A stretch of 46,936 nucleotides of DNA. Source: BMS3ABIN04 sp964553325. GTDB lineage: Bacteria > Bacteroidota > Ignavibacteria > Ignavibacteriales > Melioribacteraceae. Under the pieces are notes generated by a model. It saw only the letters and a program-made list of their open reading frames with translations, searched no databases and had not been told where the DNA came from. Positions 1 through 7,881 of the stretch are shown piece by piece (within the stretch, counting starts at the first letter, position 1; every line of letters begins with the position of its first letter). The position numbers and the translations under genes are program-made. The stretch lies in NCBI GenBank assembly GCA_964553325.1, contig CAZKKI010000038.1, positions 1 to 46,936 of the forward strand, written 5' to 3'.

Positions 1-2
1 TA

Positions 3-341
3 AAAGTAATAGTTGATAAAGAGAAACAAAAAGATTTTACAAGAGAAATGTTAGCATGTAAAACTTTTTATACTGTTGATGATAATGAAACTATAGACGA
101 AAGTTCAGTAAATACAAATCTTATTGCTACAGATAAACAAATTTATCCAACTGAAGAAATTTATGATAATATACAATTTAGTATAGAAAATGGCATTTTA
201 AAGGGCTGTGATAACGATTATTGTGATGAAGCTTCACTTATAGAAGTAACTGATAATTATTATAAAATAAAACTGTTAAATTTAACCCAATTACTTCAAC
301 AGCCGGCAACCAATAATTTTTTTCTTTTTTCTGTTTTTTAA
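3..341 (+). CDS. Hypothetical protein, C-terminal part (runs in from left edge)
   Basis: The reading frame is open from the first bases of the window to the stop at 339-341, so the true start lies outside. About 112 residues are visible; they are acidic and rich in Asp, Asn and Thr, with no motif that I recognise. The segment is clearly more AT-rich than the rest of the window. The last 30 or so residues overlap a reading frame on the opposite strand that looks more genuine there, so the native C-terminus of this protein may have been replaced. It could equally be a short natural convergent overlap. Function unknown. Confidence 0.45.
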   Translation, partial: KVIVDKEKQKDFTREMLACKTFYTVDDNETIDESSVNTNLIATDKQIYPTEEIYDNIQFSIENGILKGCDNDYCDEASLIEVTDNYYKIKLLNLTQLLQQPATNNFFLFSVF

Positions 342-492
342 CCGAATTGTGTGGTAAGTAGTAAAAACTTTCCGAATAGTAAATCGGATTATATGCCAGC
401 GATTGGGGTCGTATTATATTATTTCCCAAAATCAATATCAAAAGTATAACAACCGGTCGATACCAAAGCTTTATCTTTTTTTCTTCAATCAT
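238..492 (-). pseudogene. Truncated envelope protein, N-terminal fragment (possibly DUF3943-like)
   Basis: From the ATG at 492 the frame gives about 84 residues: a short charged N-terminus, a hydrophobic signal or anchor segment (PVVILLILILG), then a region ending in KNYWLPAVEVIGLN, which resembles the start of DUF3943-type outer-membrane proteins of Bacteroidota (weak recollection, not a search). Such proteins are several hundred residues long, whereas this frame stops at 238, where the opposite-strand AT-rich ORF takes over. I read it as the 5' stub of a gene cut by a rearrangement. A 14-bp perfect palindrome lies about 50 bp upstream of the start. An earlier TTG at 507 is possible but less likely. 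Confidence 0.4.
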
Positions 493-540
493 CTTTACCC
501 TTACCAAATTATCCTTGTTTCAATAACCGTTATAAAAGTG

Positions 541-554
541 AGTGAATATTCACT
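541..554. promoter_or_regulatory. Perfect 14-bp palindrome, possible TetR-type operator
   Basis: AGTGAATATTCACT is a perfect inverted repeat with no spacer, located upstream of the truncated minus-strand gene starting at 492. Its form resembles operators of TetR-family repressors. No regulator gene is adjacent, so assignment is by shape only. Confidence 0.35.
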
Positions 555-646
555 AACTATAAATAACAAATTTTTTTAGCTTTCGCAAGTAAATTTTAAA
601 AATAAAATGCATTGTGAATCCGGATTGTAGACAAGAATTGAAATCG

Positions 647-719
647 TGGAGCTAGGCGGGCTCGAACCGCCGACCTTTTGACTGCCAGTCAAACGCTCTC
701 CCAACTGAGCTATAGCCCC
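647..719 (-). tRNA. tRNA-Ala (anticodon GGC)
   Basis: The minus strand folds into a 73-nt cloverleaf. The acceptor GGGGCTA pairs with TAGCTCC and contains the G3-U70 wobble that is the main alanine identity element; the discriminator is A. The anticodon arm is a 5-bp stem TTTGA/TCAAA around the loop CTGGCAG, giving anticodon GGC. The T arm contains GGTTCGAGCC. CCA is not encoded. Confidence 0.96.
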
Positions 720-776
720 AATATTTTAAATTCGGTTGGTAAATTTATATAACTTAAATTCAATTGTCAATTTTAT

Positions 777-2108
777 TTAATTTCGCAATTCGTTTTCGTT
801 TAGCGTATAAGAAAAGATTTTGTTCCCGTCTTTATCGTAAACCGTACATGTTAGGTTTCTGTTTTTTCTCGGACCCGTAACTTCGAAAATCGCAAAATTT
901 CTTTTTTCCACCAAAGTACCATCTATTCTTAAACGGTTCGGTGCATTTTTGAACGAGGTTGGTCCGGATGTAAAAGGCGAAATTGTAAAATCGTATAACG
1001 GATATGTACCCCTTCTTTCCAATTTGGAAATTTCCGTTCTGTGTACATCACCCGTTAAAAATATCACACCATTAATTCTTTCTTGCTCAATTAACTTAAG
1101 TAACTTTGTTTTCTCAACCGGATAACCGGAATAATTTTCTTCATTCGGCGTAGGATTTAGGACTTGACCTCCAATTACAATAATTTTAAATGGTGCACGG
1201 CTCGTTGCGAGGTTATCGATTAACCATTCAATTTGTTCGTCTCCGAGTATTTGCCTTTTACCGAATTTTCTTCTATCGGGACTTCTGTAATATCTGTTAT
1301 CGAGCAAAAAGAAATCAACATCGCCCCAAGTGAACATTGTTGTAGTTCCGGGTTTTCCGTTTATGCCGTAAGAAGGATTTCCCCAGAAAAGTTTAAAAGC
1401 TTCCAAAGTTGTTTCTTTATTCCAAAATCCCCTATCGCTGTTATTCGGTCCGAAATCATGGTCGTCCCAAATTGCATAATGATGTGTTGAACCTAATAGC
1501 GGTTGTAATTCGGGTAAAGACCTGCCGTGAGTAAATCTTTTTAAAATACCGGTTCTCGAGTTCCAATCGACTTCCCGTAAATAAAAATTATCACCGAGCC
1601 AAACCATGAAATCCGGGTTTTTATCGTTAATACTTAAGAATATTTCATAATCGCCGCCGTACGGTTTTCCGGGTCTGTCATATTGTTTTTCGTTTATAAA
1701 AGCACCGCTGCCGGTAGCAAAAGAAAAGTTTGGCGGATCTTCCCTCCACTGCCATAGCTTTTGGGTTTTAAATCTCAACGGATAAGGTTTATCGACAGCC
1801 TTTCCGTTAATTAGTAATTCATATTCATACGTCGTGCCGGGTTCAACTTCATCCGCTATAAGTTTGGCAACATATGCATTTTTTTTGTTTGTTCTTACAG
1901 TATTCGTTTCATGTTTGTTCTTTTTATCGTAGATATGCCAATAAACAACTTTTACATCGGCCGACTTTTTGGTTTGTGCCCAAATAAGAACTTCACGCAT
2001 TGTAGAATAACCGAGCATCGGACCGGATTGTAATAAATCTTCTTGTCCGTTTACCGAGATAAAAATAAATACAAAGAGAACCGAGAAAAATAATTGTATT
2101 TTTTTCAT
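777..2108 (-). CDS. Exported PhoD-like metallophosphoesterase
   Basis: A 443-residue protein with an N-terminal signal peptide ending near NGQ. After a fibronectin-like N-terminal domain typical of PhoD enzymes (about 25-115), it carries the metal-binding motifs of the family: WLGDNFYLRE, WDDHDFGPNNSD and GDVHRTE. Family members are calcium/iron-dependent phosphatases or phosphodiesterases acting in the periplasm or outside. Length fits the family. The gene stands alone, diverging from the haem lipoprotein gene at 2181, with about 70 bp between the two starts. Substrate cannot be told; phosphate or phospholipid head-group scavenging is the usual role. Confidence 0.88.
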   Translation of the reverse strand: MKKIQLFFSVLFVFIFISVNGQEDLLQSGPMLGYSTMREVLIWAQTKKSADVKVVYWHIYDKKNKHETNTVRTNKKNAYVAKLIADEVEPGTTYEYELLINGKAVDKPYPLRFKTQKLWQWREDPPNFSFATGSGAFINEKQYDRPGKPYGGDYEIFLSINDKNPDFMVWLGDNFYLREVDWNSRTGILKRFTHGRSLPELQPLLGSTHHYAIWDDHDFGPNNSDRGFWNKETTLEAFKLFWGNPSYGINGKPGTTTMFTWGDVDFFLLDNRYYRSPDRRKFGKRQILGDEQIEWLIDNLATSRAPFKIIVIGGQVLNPTPNEENYSGYPVEKTKLLKLIEQERINGVIFLTGDVHRTEISKLERRGTYPLYDFTISPFTSGPTSFKNAPNRLRIDGTLVEKRNFAIFEVTGPRKNRNLTCTVYDKDGNKIFSYTLNENELRN

Positions 2109-2180
2109 AACTTTTTTTCCATATTTTTATTCAACGTGAATTTAAGTATAACTAAATTATAAATTTTCAACAAATTTTCT

Positions 2181-2603
2181 ATGGAAACTATGAGATTGTC
2201 AAAAGTTGTTTTATTTATAACTTTTATTATTTGGATTGGAATCATATTATCTTCTTGCGACGATACAATAACAAACCAAAATATCGATAACATAGTTATT
2301 CCGTCTAAAAATGTTAGTTACAGTCAACATATTCAGCCTTTGTTTAACGTAAAATGTACATCGAGCGGCTGCCATGACGACAACACAAGAGCCGGGGATT
2401 TAAGTTTAACCTCCTATGCAAACACAACAGCAAGCAGTTTGATCGTTTCCCCGGGCTTGCCCGATAACAGTATTCTTGTTTGGGCAATTGAAGGAAACGG
2501 TGCAAAGCTAATGCCTCCAATTGAAGCGCCCGTTACACCTTTGAACGAAAATCAAATTCAAGGAATCAGAACCTGGATTGCCGAAGGTGCTAAAAATAAC
2601 TAA
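2181..2603 (+). CDS. Putative c-type haem lipoprotein
   Basis: A 140-residue protein starting with a hydrophobic segment that ends in a lipobox-like LSSC (Cys about residue 26), so it is probably lipid-anchored. The following part has IQPLFNVKCTSSGCHDD, a CX4CH arrangement in the position where cytochrome-c-like domains of this type (the planctomycete cytochrome C group) normally have CXXCH, and a late LMPP motif whose Met could be the distal haem ligand. The C-terminus has the family ending IRTWIAEGA. It is likely a small electron carrier or sensor. ATG at 2190 is an alternative start. The last 26 bases overlap the next gene. Confidence 0.75.
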   Translation: METMRLSKVVLFITFIIWIGIILSSCDDTITNQNIDNIVIPSKNVSYSQHIQPLFNVKCTSSGCHDDNTRAGDLSLTSYANTTASSLIVSPGLPDNSILVWAIEGNGAKLMPPIEAPVTPLNENQIQGIRTWIAEGAKNN

Positions 2604-3051
2604 CCGCGATAAAGGCATTTATATTCTCGAAATTAACGCCGAAAAAGATTTCACGATTTCCACCAAAACTTTCTCGAATTTTCTTTTTAAAAAAGGATTT
2701 TATTATTACGTCGGGAGTGCACAGAAAAATTTCCGCAGTAGAATTTTAAGACATCTAAAGAAAGAAAAAATAATCAACTGGCATATCGATCATATTACGA
2801 CTAAAACCTCAAATAAAATTGTATCCGTATATCTTTTCCAAAATATGCCTAAGAATTTTGAATGCGAATTGGTTCAAACATTAACGGGTAAAGGTATTTT
2901 GGAATATTCGGCTAATAATTTCGGTAACTCCGATTGTAAGATTTGCGATTCACATCTGCTTTATTCCGAAAAGAAAATCCCCTACAGCCATTTTTCACGT
3001 TTGTACCAATCTATCGTACGTTTCAAACCGTCTTCCAAAGATATTTCTTGA
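2578..3051 (+). CDS. DUF123 (GIY-YIG-like) family protein
   Basis: The 157-residue product has the conserved features of the DUF123 family, which is related to GIY-YIG nucleases: KGIYILEI near residue 12, KKGFYYYVGSAQKNFRSRILRHLKK, NWHIDHIT and a terminal NFGNSDCKICDSHLLY. Members are found alone or fused to endonuclease III and are presumed to act on DNA. The start is uncertain: TTG at 2578 or GTG at 2587, both inside the preceding gene, so translation is probably coupled. The C-terminal 23 residues overlap the convergent gene at 2982-3974 and may be a run-on beyond the conserved domain. Confidence 0.78.
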   Translation: MPKVLKITNRDKGIYILEINAEKDFTISTKTFSNFLFKKGFYYYVGSAQKNFRSRILRHLKKEKIINWHIDHITTKTSNKIVSVYLFQNMPKNFECELVQTLTGKGILEYSANNFGNSDCKICDSHLLYSEKKIPYSHFSRLYQSIVRFKPSSKDIS

Positions 3052-3974
3052 CGGTAATCCAAATCCCTTTTGGCTTTAGAAACATCGCAAATCCAATATT
3101 TTTGTACGAAATCCCGAGCCTTCTCCAAATTAAACGTAGCCGGTTTGTTTGAAAACATAGCAAAGAATTGGGCAAAAGCCGCAACCGTGTACACAAGAAA
3201 ATGCGGCAATCTTATTTTAATTGCACCTTTCCCCATCGCTTGCTTTATTCCTTCGCTTATTCTATCCCAATCGTAATATTCTTCTGAACTGATAAAATAA
3301 ATTTCCCCGGCTGATTTTTCACTTATTCCTGCCTGATAAATTCCTTTTACCAAATCGGCAACATGAATTAAACTCACCAGTTTTTTATCGAAGCCGACAA
3401 TAGTCATTAAACCTTGCTTATAAGTTTTAAACATTAAATAAATTTCCGTGTCACGCTCACCGTAAACGCCGGGTGCACGCGTAATTGTTATTGGCAGTTT
3501 ATCCATAAACTTTCGAGTTAATTTTTCTTGTTCAAGTTTACTTCGACCGTAAGTTGTAATCGGATGGGGTTCCGTATCTTCCGTGCATGGCGTACCGTCT
3601 TTTGCCGGACCACAAGCGGTTAAACTGCTCATTACAACTATTTTTTTTATGTCCGGATTTACCTCGGCAACAACCTCGAGTAAATTTTTTGTCGTTTCAA
3701 CATTTCCTTTGTAATATCCCTCTTTTGTTTTTGCTTTTACGACTCCGGCGATATGGTATAAATAATTCGCATCTTTTAATATGTCTTTTAATTTTTCCTT
3801 ATCGAATAAACCGGAATCAAAAATCTTAACATTTTTGTTTTCCAACCATCTGAGATTACTGGTTTTTCTGACTATACATCGTACGTCATAATTCTTTTCC
3901 AACAATAAATCGACAAGATGACTCCCCACAAATCCGGTTCCACCAGTTACAACTGCGATTTCTTTTTCAGACAT
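2982..3974 (-). CDS. NAD-dependent epimerase/dehydratase, CerR-like
   Basis: A 330-residue extended short-chain dehydrogenase. The N-terminal Rossmann motif GGTGFVGSH is at 11-19 and the catalytic pair is Tyr142/Lys146 (YGRSK), with a Ser in VMSSLTA before it. It is transcribed away from the serine-palmitoyltransferase and acyltransferase genes across a gap of about 117 bp. In Caulobacter crescentus a protein of this family, CerR, reduces the 3-keto group during ceramide synthesis and is encoded near spt and bcerS. Family plus neighbours make that the best guess; on sequence alone it could be another NAD(P)-dependent sugar or sterol-type reductase. It overlaps the DUF123 gene by 70 bp at its 3' end. 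Confidence 0.8.
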   Translation of the reverse strand: MSEKEIAVVTGGTGFVGSHLVDLLLEKNYDVRCIVRKTSNLRWLENKNVKIFDSGLFDKEKLKDILKDANYLYHIAGVVKAKTKEGYYKGNVETTKNLLEVVAEVNPDIKKIVVMSSLTACGPAKDGTPCTEDTEPHPITTYGRSKLEQEKLTRKFMDKLPITITRAPGVYGERDTEIYLMFKTYKQGLMTIVGFDKKLVSLIHVADLVKGIYQAGISEKSAGEIYFISSEEYYDWDRISEGIKQAMGKGAIKIRLPHFLVYTVAAFAQFFAMFSNKPATFNLEKARDFVQKYWICDVSKAKRDLDYRQEISLEDGLKRTIDWYKREKWL

Positions 3975-4021
3975 TTTTCCCCTAAATTTGATTTTATGAG
4001 AATAAGATTATACTTTAGAAA

Positions 4022-4044
4022 TTCGATTTCACAAACAAATCGAA
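4022..4044. promoter_or_regulatory. Inverted repeat between divergent lipid genes
   Basis: TTCGATTT and AAATCGAA (4022-4029 and 4037-4044) form a perfect 8-bp inverted repeat with a 7-nt spacer in the short region shared by the divergent cerR-like and spt-like genes. It may be an operator controlling both, or chance in AT-rich sequence. Confidence 0.3.
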
Positions 4045-4091
4045 AAATAACAAAAAAGAACAATTAAATTACCATAAAACGGAGGAACCAA

Positions 4092-5285
4092 TTGGATTTA
4101 TTTAAAAAATGCTATGACTTTACACGTGCCGATGAAGTAAAATCCCAAGGTGTTTATCCATATTTTAGAGCAATAGAAGAGAACGAAGGACCCGTCGTAT
4201 CTATAGAAGGAAGAAAAATTATAATGGCCGGTTCCAATAATTATTTGGGACTAACATCCGATCCGAGAGTAAAAGAAGCTGCAATTAAAGCAATAGAAAA
4301 GTACGGAACCGGATGTTCGGGTTCGAGGTATTTAACGGGAACATTGGATTTACACATCGAATTTGAAGAAAAACTTGCAAAATTTCTCGGTAAAGAAGCT
4401 GTTTTACTCTTCAGCACCGGCTACCAAACTGCACAAGGAATAATACCCACTCTTGTTCACCGCGGAGAATATATCGTTTCGGATAAAGATAACCACGCTT
4501 GTATAGTTGCCGGAAATTTAATTGCACGTGGCGCTACGGTGGATTTATTGCGTTATAAACACAACAACATGGATGATTTGGAAAGAGTATTAAATAAAAT
4601 TCCGAAAGAAGCGGCTAAATTAATAGTAAGCGACGGCGTTTTCAGTACCGGCGGCGAAATTGTTGATTTGCCCCGTTTGGTTGAACTCGCAAAAGAAAAT
4701 AACGCACGAATTTTAATAGACGATGCACACGCCGTAGGCGTAATCGGCAAAGGCGGAAGAGGAACGGCAAGTGAATTCGATTTGGTTGACGAAGTTGATT
4801 TAACCATGGGAACTTTTAGTAAAACTTTTGCATCGCTCGGCGGTTTTGTTGCCGGTGAAGCTAAAGTTATCGATTATATTAAACATCATGCACCTGCATT
4901 GATTTTCAGTGCGTCACCTACTCCTTCTTCGGTTGCAGCGGCAATGGCGGCGTTGGAAATTTTGGAACAAGAACCGGAAAGAGTTACGCAACTAATCAAC
5001 AATGCCGAAAGAGTCCGGTCTGGCTTAAAAGAAGCCGGATTTACGGTAATCGACGGCAGAACCGGAATTGTTCCCGTTTTAGTCGGCGGTAGCGACGAAG
5101 TTGCGCTAACCATGTGGCGAAGACTTTACGACGAAGGCGTTTTTGTCAATGTATTTATTCCGCCCGGTGTTCCGCAAGGCAGACAAATGATGCGAACGAG
5201 TTACATGTCCACCCACAAAGAAGAACATCTCGATTACATAATTGATACGTTCAAGAAAGTTGGAAAAGAACTTGGTTTAATATAA
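4092..5285 (+). CDS. spt: Serine palmitoyltransferase-like alpha-oxoamine synthase
   Basis: A 397-residue PLP enzyme of the alpha-oxoamine synthase family (with KBL, BioF, HemA). Seen: the substrate loop MAGSNNYLGL (46-55), GTGCSGSRYLTG, the ring-stacking His135 in DKDNHA, DDAHAVG (210-216) and the Schiff-base lysine Lys244 in GTFSKTFAS. The start is a TTG at 4092 behind a strong GGAGGA site. The gene lies 17 bp upstream of a BcerS-like acyltransferase and opposite a CerR-like reductase, so condensation of serine with a long-chain acyl-CoA or acyl-ACP to 3-ketosphinganine is the favoured reaction. Without that context, 2-amino-3-ketobutyrate CoA ligase or BioF would be alternatives. Confidence 0.85.
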   Translation: MDLFKKCYDFTRADEVKSQGVYPYFRAIEENEGPVVSIEGRKIIMAGSNNYLGLTSDPRVKEAAIKAIEKYGTGCSGSRYLTGTLDLHIEFEEKLAKFLGKEAVLLFSTGYQTAQGIIPTLVHRGEYIVSDKDNHACIVAGNLIARGATVDLLRYKHNNMDDLERVLNKIPKEAAKLIVSDGVFSTGGEIVDLPRLVELAKENNARILIDDAHAVGVIGKGGRGTASEFDLVDEVDLTMGTFSKTFASLGGFVAGEAKVIDYIKHHAPALIFSASPTPSSVAAAMAALEILEQEPERVTQLINNAERVRSGLKEAGFTVIDGRTGIVPVLVGGSDEVALTMWRRLYDEGVFVNVFIPPGVPQGRQMMRTSYMSTHKEEHLDYIIDTFKKVGKELGLI

Positions 5286-5302
5286 AATTCCAGAGGTAGG
5301 AA

Positions 5303-6430
5303 ATGAGTGAAATTACGGTAAGACCCGTTAAATCGAAAAAGGATTTTAAAACTTTTTTGAAATTCCCGTGGAAAGTTTACAAAAACGATCCTTATTGGGT
5401 GCCGCCTCTTTTTATCGAAAAAAAGAAAATATTGGACAAAAAGAAAAATCCGTTTTTTAAAAGAGCGGATATGGAAATGTTCCTCGCCGAGAAAAACGGA
5501 GAAGTACTCGGGAGAATTGCGGCTATCCGCAATGATGTTCACAACGAAGTACATAACGAAAATATCGGGTTTTTCGGATTTTTCGAATCGATTAACGATC
5601 AGGATGTAGCTAACAAATTATTCGAAACGGCAGAAAAATGGTGCAAAGATCAAGGACTTGATGCCATTCGCGGACCGGCAAATCCTTCAAGTAACGACGA
5701 ATACGCTTTATTAATAGAAGGTTTTGATGATTCTCCCAGATTGATGATGACTTACAATCCGAAATATTATATGGATTTAATTGAAAATTACGGATTTAAG
5801 AAAATCAAAGACTTGTATGCTTGGAAAATCGAAAACGATAAAATTATGAAATCCGAAAAGCTGTTGCGCGTTTCGGAAATTGCGCGGAAACGTTCCGGTA
5901 TAAAAATCCGCGAAGTGGATATGAAAAACTTCAAAAAAGAATTGGAGATTGTAAAATATATTTATAATAAAGCATGGGCGCCTAATTGGGGTTTTATCCC
6001 GATGACGGACGAAGAAATCGACGCTCTTGCAAGCGACTTGAAACCGCTGATCGAGCCTTCAATCGTGTTGTTCGGCGAAATCGACGGCAAACCGGTTGGT
6101 TTTGCGTTGGTTATGCTCGATTATAACCAGATTTTCAAAGAGATGAACGGACGTCTTTTCCCGTTTAATTTTATTAAACTTTACACCAAAAGAAAACAAA
6201 TTAAATGGGCACGGATAATTACTCTGGGAATAATTCCGGAATATCAAAAACGTGGTCTGGATGCAGTTTTCTATTACGAAATAGCAAAACGTGCGGAAAA
6301 AATAGGAATTCTTCTCGGTGAGGCAAGTTGGATACTGGAAGATAACGAAATGATGAACCGCGGTGCAAAAGTAATGAACGGAACTTTATATAAAAAATAT
6401 CGTGTTTATCAAAAAGAAATTGTAAAATAA
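5303..6430 (+). CDS. BcerS-like GNAT-fold acyltransferase, probable bacterial ceramide synthase
   Basis: A 375-residue protein starting ITVRPVKSKKDFKTFLKFPW, with YKNDPYWVPPL, RADMEMFLAE, RGPANPSSNDEYALL and a C-terminal GNAT-like part (TLGIIPEYQKRGLDAVFYYEI, about 310-330). This matches the large GNAT-like family that contains the Caulobacter bacterial ceramide synthase and E. coli YghO. It is the second gene of a two-gene unit with spt, followed directly by a strong terminator. Expected role: N-acylation of the sphingoid base (or of 3-ketosphinganine, as proposed for Caulobacter) at the inner membrane. No membrane segment is apparent. Confidence 0.8.
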   Translation: MSEITVRPVKSKKDFKTFLKFPWKVYKNDPYWVPPLFIEKKKILDKKKNPFFKRADMEMFLAEKNGEVLGRIAAIRNDVHNEVHNENIGFFGFFESINDQDVANKLFETAEKWCKDQGLDAIRGPANPSSNDEYALLIEGFDDSPRLMMTYNPKYYMDLIENYGFKKIKDLYAWKIENDKIMKSEKLLRVSEIARKRSGIKIREVDMKNFKKELEIVKYIYNKAWAPNWGFIPMTDEEIDALASDLKPLIEPSIVLFGEIDGKPVGFALVMLDYNQIFKEMNGRLFPFNFIKLYTKRKQIKWARIITLGIIPEYQKRGLDAVFYYEIAKRAEKIGILLGEASWILEDNEMMNRGAKVMNGTLYKKYRVYQKEIVK

Positions 6431-6450
6431 TTAAGCATTTAATGCATTTT

Positions 6451-6485
6451 AAGGTTATCCCGGAAGGTTCCGTGATAACCTTTTA
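6451..6485 (+). terminator. Rho-independent terminator after the spt-bcerS unit
   Basis: AAGGTTATC (6451-6459) pairs with GATAACCTT (6474-6482), with an inner CGGAA/TTCCG stem around a GG loop and a T-rich tail. It starts 20 bp after the acyltransferase stop. Confidence 0.9.
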
Positions 6486-6488
6486 TAT

Positions 6489-6696
6489 TTAAGACTTAAT
6501 CAACCAAAAATCTCTCAAATACATTTTACAGTGAAATGTATTTGAGACAACCATTCTCCAGATAATCATGTCATCTACTTTATCATAACCGTGAAAAACC
6601 CAATTTCTTGTATCGGCTATTGACGAGCGTTTTTAATATTAATATTTGGTTGAATCTTTAATATTTTATTTGGCGCTCCACCACCCTTCTTAACAC
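6489..6696 (-). pseudogene. Decayed HepT-like (DUF86, HEPN) toxin gene
   Basis: Three short minus-strand frames in sequence read like one DUF86/HepT protein. They are LRRVVERQ (from about 6696), then in another frame NKILKIQPNINIKNARQ, then after a frame change IADTRNWVFHGYDKVDDMII. The last contains the HEPN active-site pattern RX4H (RNWVFH) followed by GYDKVDD, typical of HepT. The frame changes and internal stops show it is broken. The end at 6489-6550 includes a perfect inverted repeat that has replaced the usual C-terminus. It follows a fragment of the partner nucleotidyltransferase, as in intact HEPN-MNT modules, where HepT is an RNase and the MNT protein its antitoxin. Confidence 0.7.
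6513..6547. repeat. Perfect 14-bp inverted repeat (hairpin)
   Basis: TCTCAAATACATTT (6513-6526) and AAATGTATTTGAGA (6534-6547) are exact reverse complements separated by 7 nt. The repeat has no T-tract directly after it on either strand. It sits in the end of the decayed HepT gene and might be the footprint of a small palindromic element or a deletion event. Confidence 0.7.
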
Positions 6697-6737
6697 ATTT
6701 TTCTTTTTACATTCATTGAAATTTTTCCCCCGATAAA

Positions 6738-6839
6738 TTATACGTAAACTTTTTCTACCTTAAGTTCTTTACAATTTTTTTTCAATTCCTCAAACTTATC
6801 TTTAATAATATTTCTCACAATTTCAGTATGTCCTTTTTT
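6738..6839 (-). pseudogene. Fragment of MNT nucleotidyltransferase (MntA-like antitoxin)
   Basis: A 33-residue frame immediately after the stop of the DUF4835 gene reads EIVRNIIKDKFEELKKN and ends KELKVEKVYV before a stop. This is the characteristic start of small nucleotidyltransferases that precede HepT (helix EI..II....EELK..., then V.K..LFGSYARG). The catalytic GS...D..D part is missing. Together with the following HepT remnant it marks a lost toxin-antitoxin pair. Confidence 0.5.
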
Positions 6840-7728
6840 ACTCTTCCCCTAACAAAATCTTATCATAAGTGGAAATGTGAGGCGGATCGATTTTCTTCAA
6901 AATTTTGAAAATGTTTTTATCCGGATAATCTTTCAAGTAATTTGCTATTTCCGCATGCTTTGCATTGAAAAAGACACGTAATAATACGCTGCGCCGATTG
7001 ATTTTATCCAAATCCTCATCCAAATGTAAAACCAATTTTGCGATATTCTGCTGAGCCTTTTCTTTATCGGTAAAAAATTCGTCAAGACCGTTATAATGAT
7101 AATCGAAATAATCTTCTCTGAAACGCTGCAAATCGGAATCTCTTAAATCCTCGACCAAAGCACGCCTATTGTACGTTGAACTGTTCAATTGCCAACCGTC
7201 CGCATTCGATCCGGAACCGAGCACCGCAATCTCGTAAGCTTTAGCGAAATAATCCGAACCTCCCAACGGTTCATACGAATCCATATCGAAGCCGATTATT
7301 AAATAAGCATAAAAATCGAGGAAGCTTGTTAGCGGATCAAAAACCGTCGGATCGAAATACAAAATTTGATTTTGTTCGTAATTAAATTTCCATTTACTGT
7401 CTTGGATTCGCAACATCAACGAATTTCGATTGGTTTTATAAATCGGTCGTTGACTTGTAATCACCACTTGTGCACTGTAATTCAAATCCGATGTACCGCT
7501 TGTAAAAAAGATATTAAAGCTGCAATCAATCGGATCACCTTCCCAAGCGTCGCCGGTAAACTTATTTTGGTTCAAATAATCTTCAATAACCTTTGCAAAA
7601 TCTTCCAAACGCTCTTTGGAAGCGGTTTCCAGTTTTTCATAATTAACAAAAACCCTTGCGTTTAACTCTTGTGCAACGGAAATTTCCGTAAATAATAAAA
7701 TTGTTATCGCAAATAATAAGTATTTCAT
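6838..7728 (-). CDS. DUF4835 family exported protein (PorD-like)
   Basis: A 296-residue protein with a signal peptide ending ISVAQ. The mature start LNARVFVNYEKLE, the central YFDPTVFDPLTSFLDFYAYLIIGFDMDSY and DYHYNGLDEFF are typical of the DUF4835 family of Bacteroidota, which some annotation schemes call PorD and link to type IX secretion. It is periplasmic or outer-membrane associated. It diverges from the PorV/PorQ-like gene at 7919 with 190 bp between, so both may share an envelope function. No type IX core gene (PorK-N, Sov, PorT) is in the window, so a secretion role is inference only. Confidence 0.75.
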   Translation of the reverse strand: MKYLLFAITILLFTEISVAQELNARVFVNYEKLETASKERLEDFAKVIEDYLNQNKFTGDAWEGDPIDCSFNIFFTSGTSDLNYSAQVVITSQRPIYKTNRNSLMLRIQDSKWKFNYEQNQILYFDPTVFDPLTSFLDFYAYLIIGFDMDSYEPLGGSDYFAKAYEIAVLGSGSNADGWQLNSSTYNRRALVEDLRDSDLQRFREDYFDYHYNGLDEFFTDKEKAQQNIAKLVLHLDEDLDKINRRSVLLRVFFNAKHAEIANYLKDYPDKNIFKILKKIDPPHISTYDKILLGEE

Positions 7729-7881
7729 ATGATGAGTCTCTATTGTTTTCGATTATAATAAGATAAAGATTTCATCCGTATTATTCAAATTTATTCACAG
7801 CCGCAAAATTGTGATTCCTTATCTTATATGGCTAACGGACTTGTTTTGTTCCTCGGTAAATATATTTTTTATTTAAATGTT

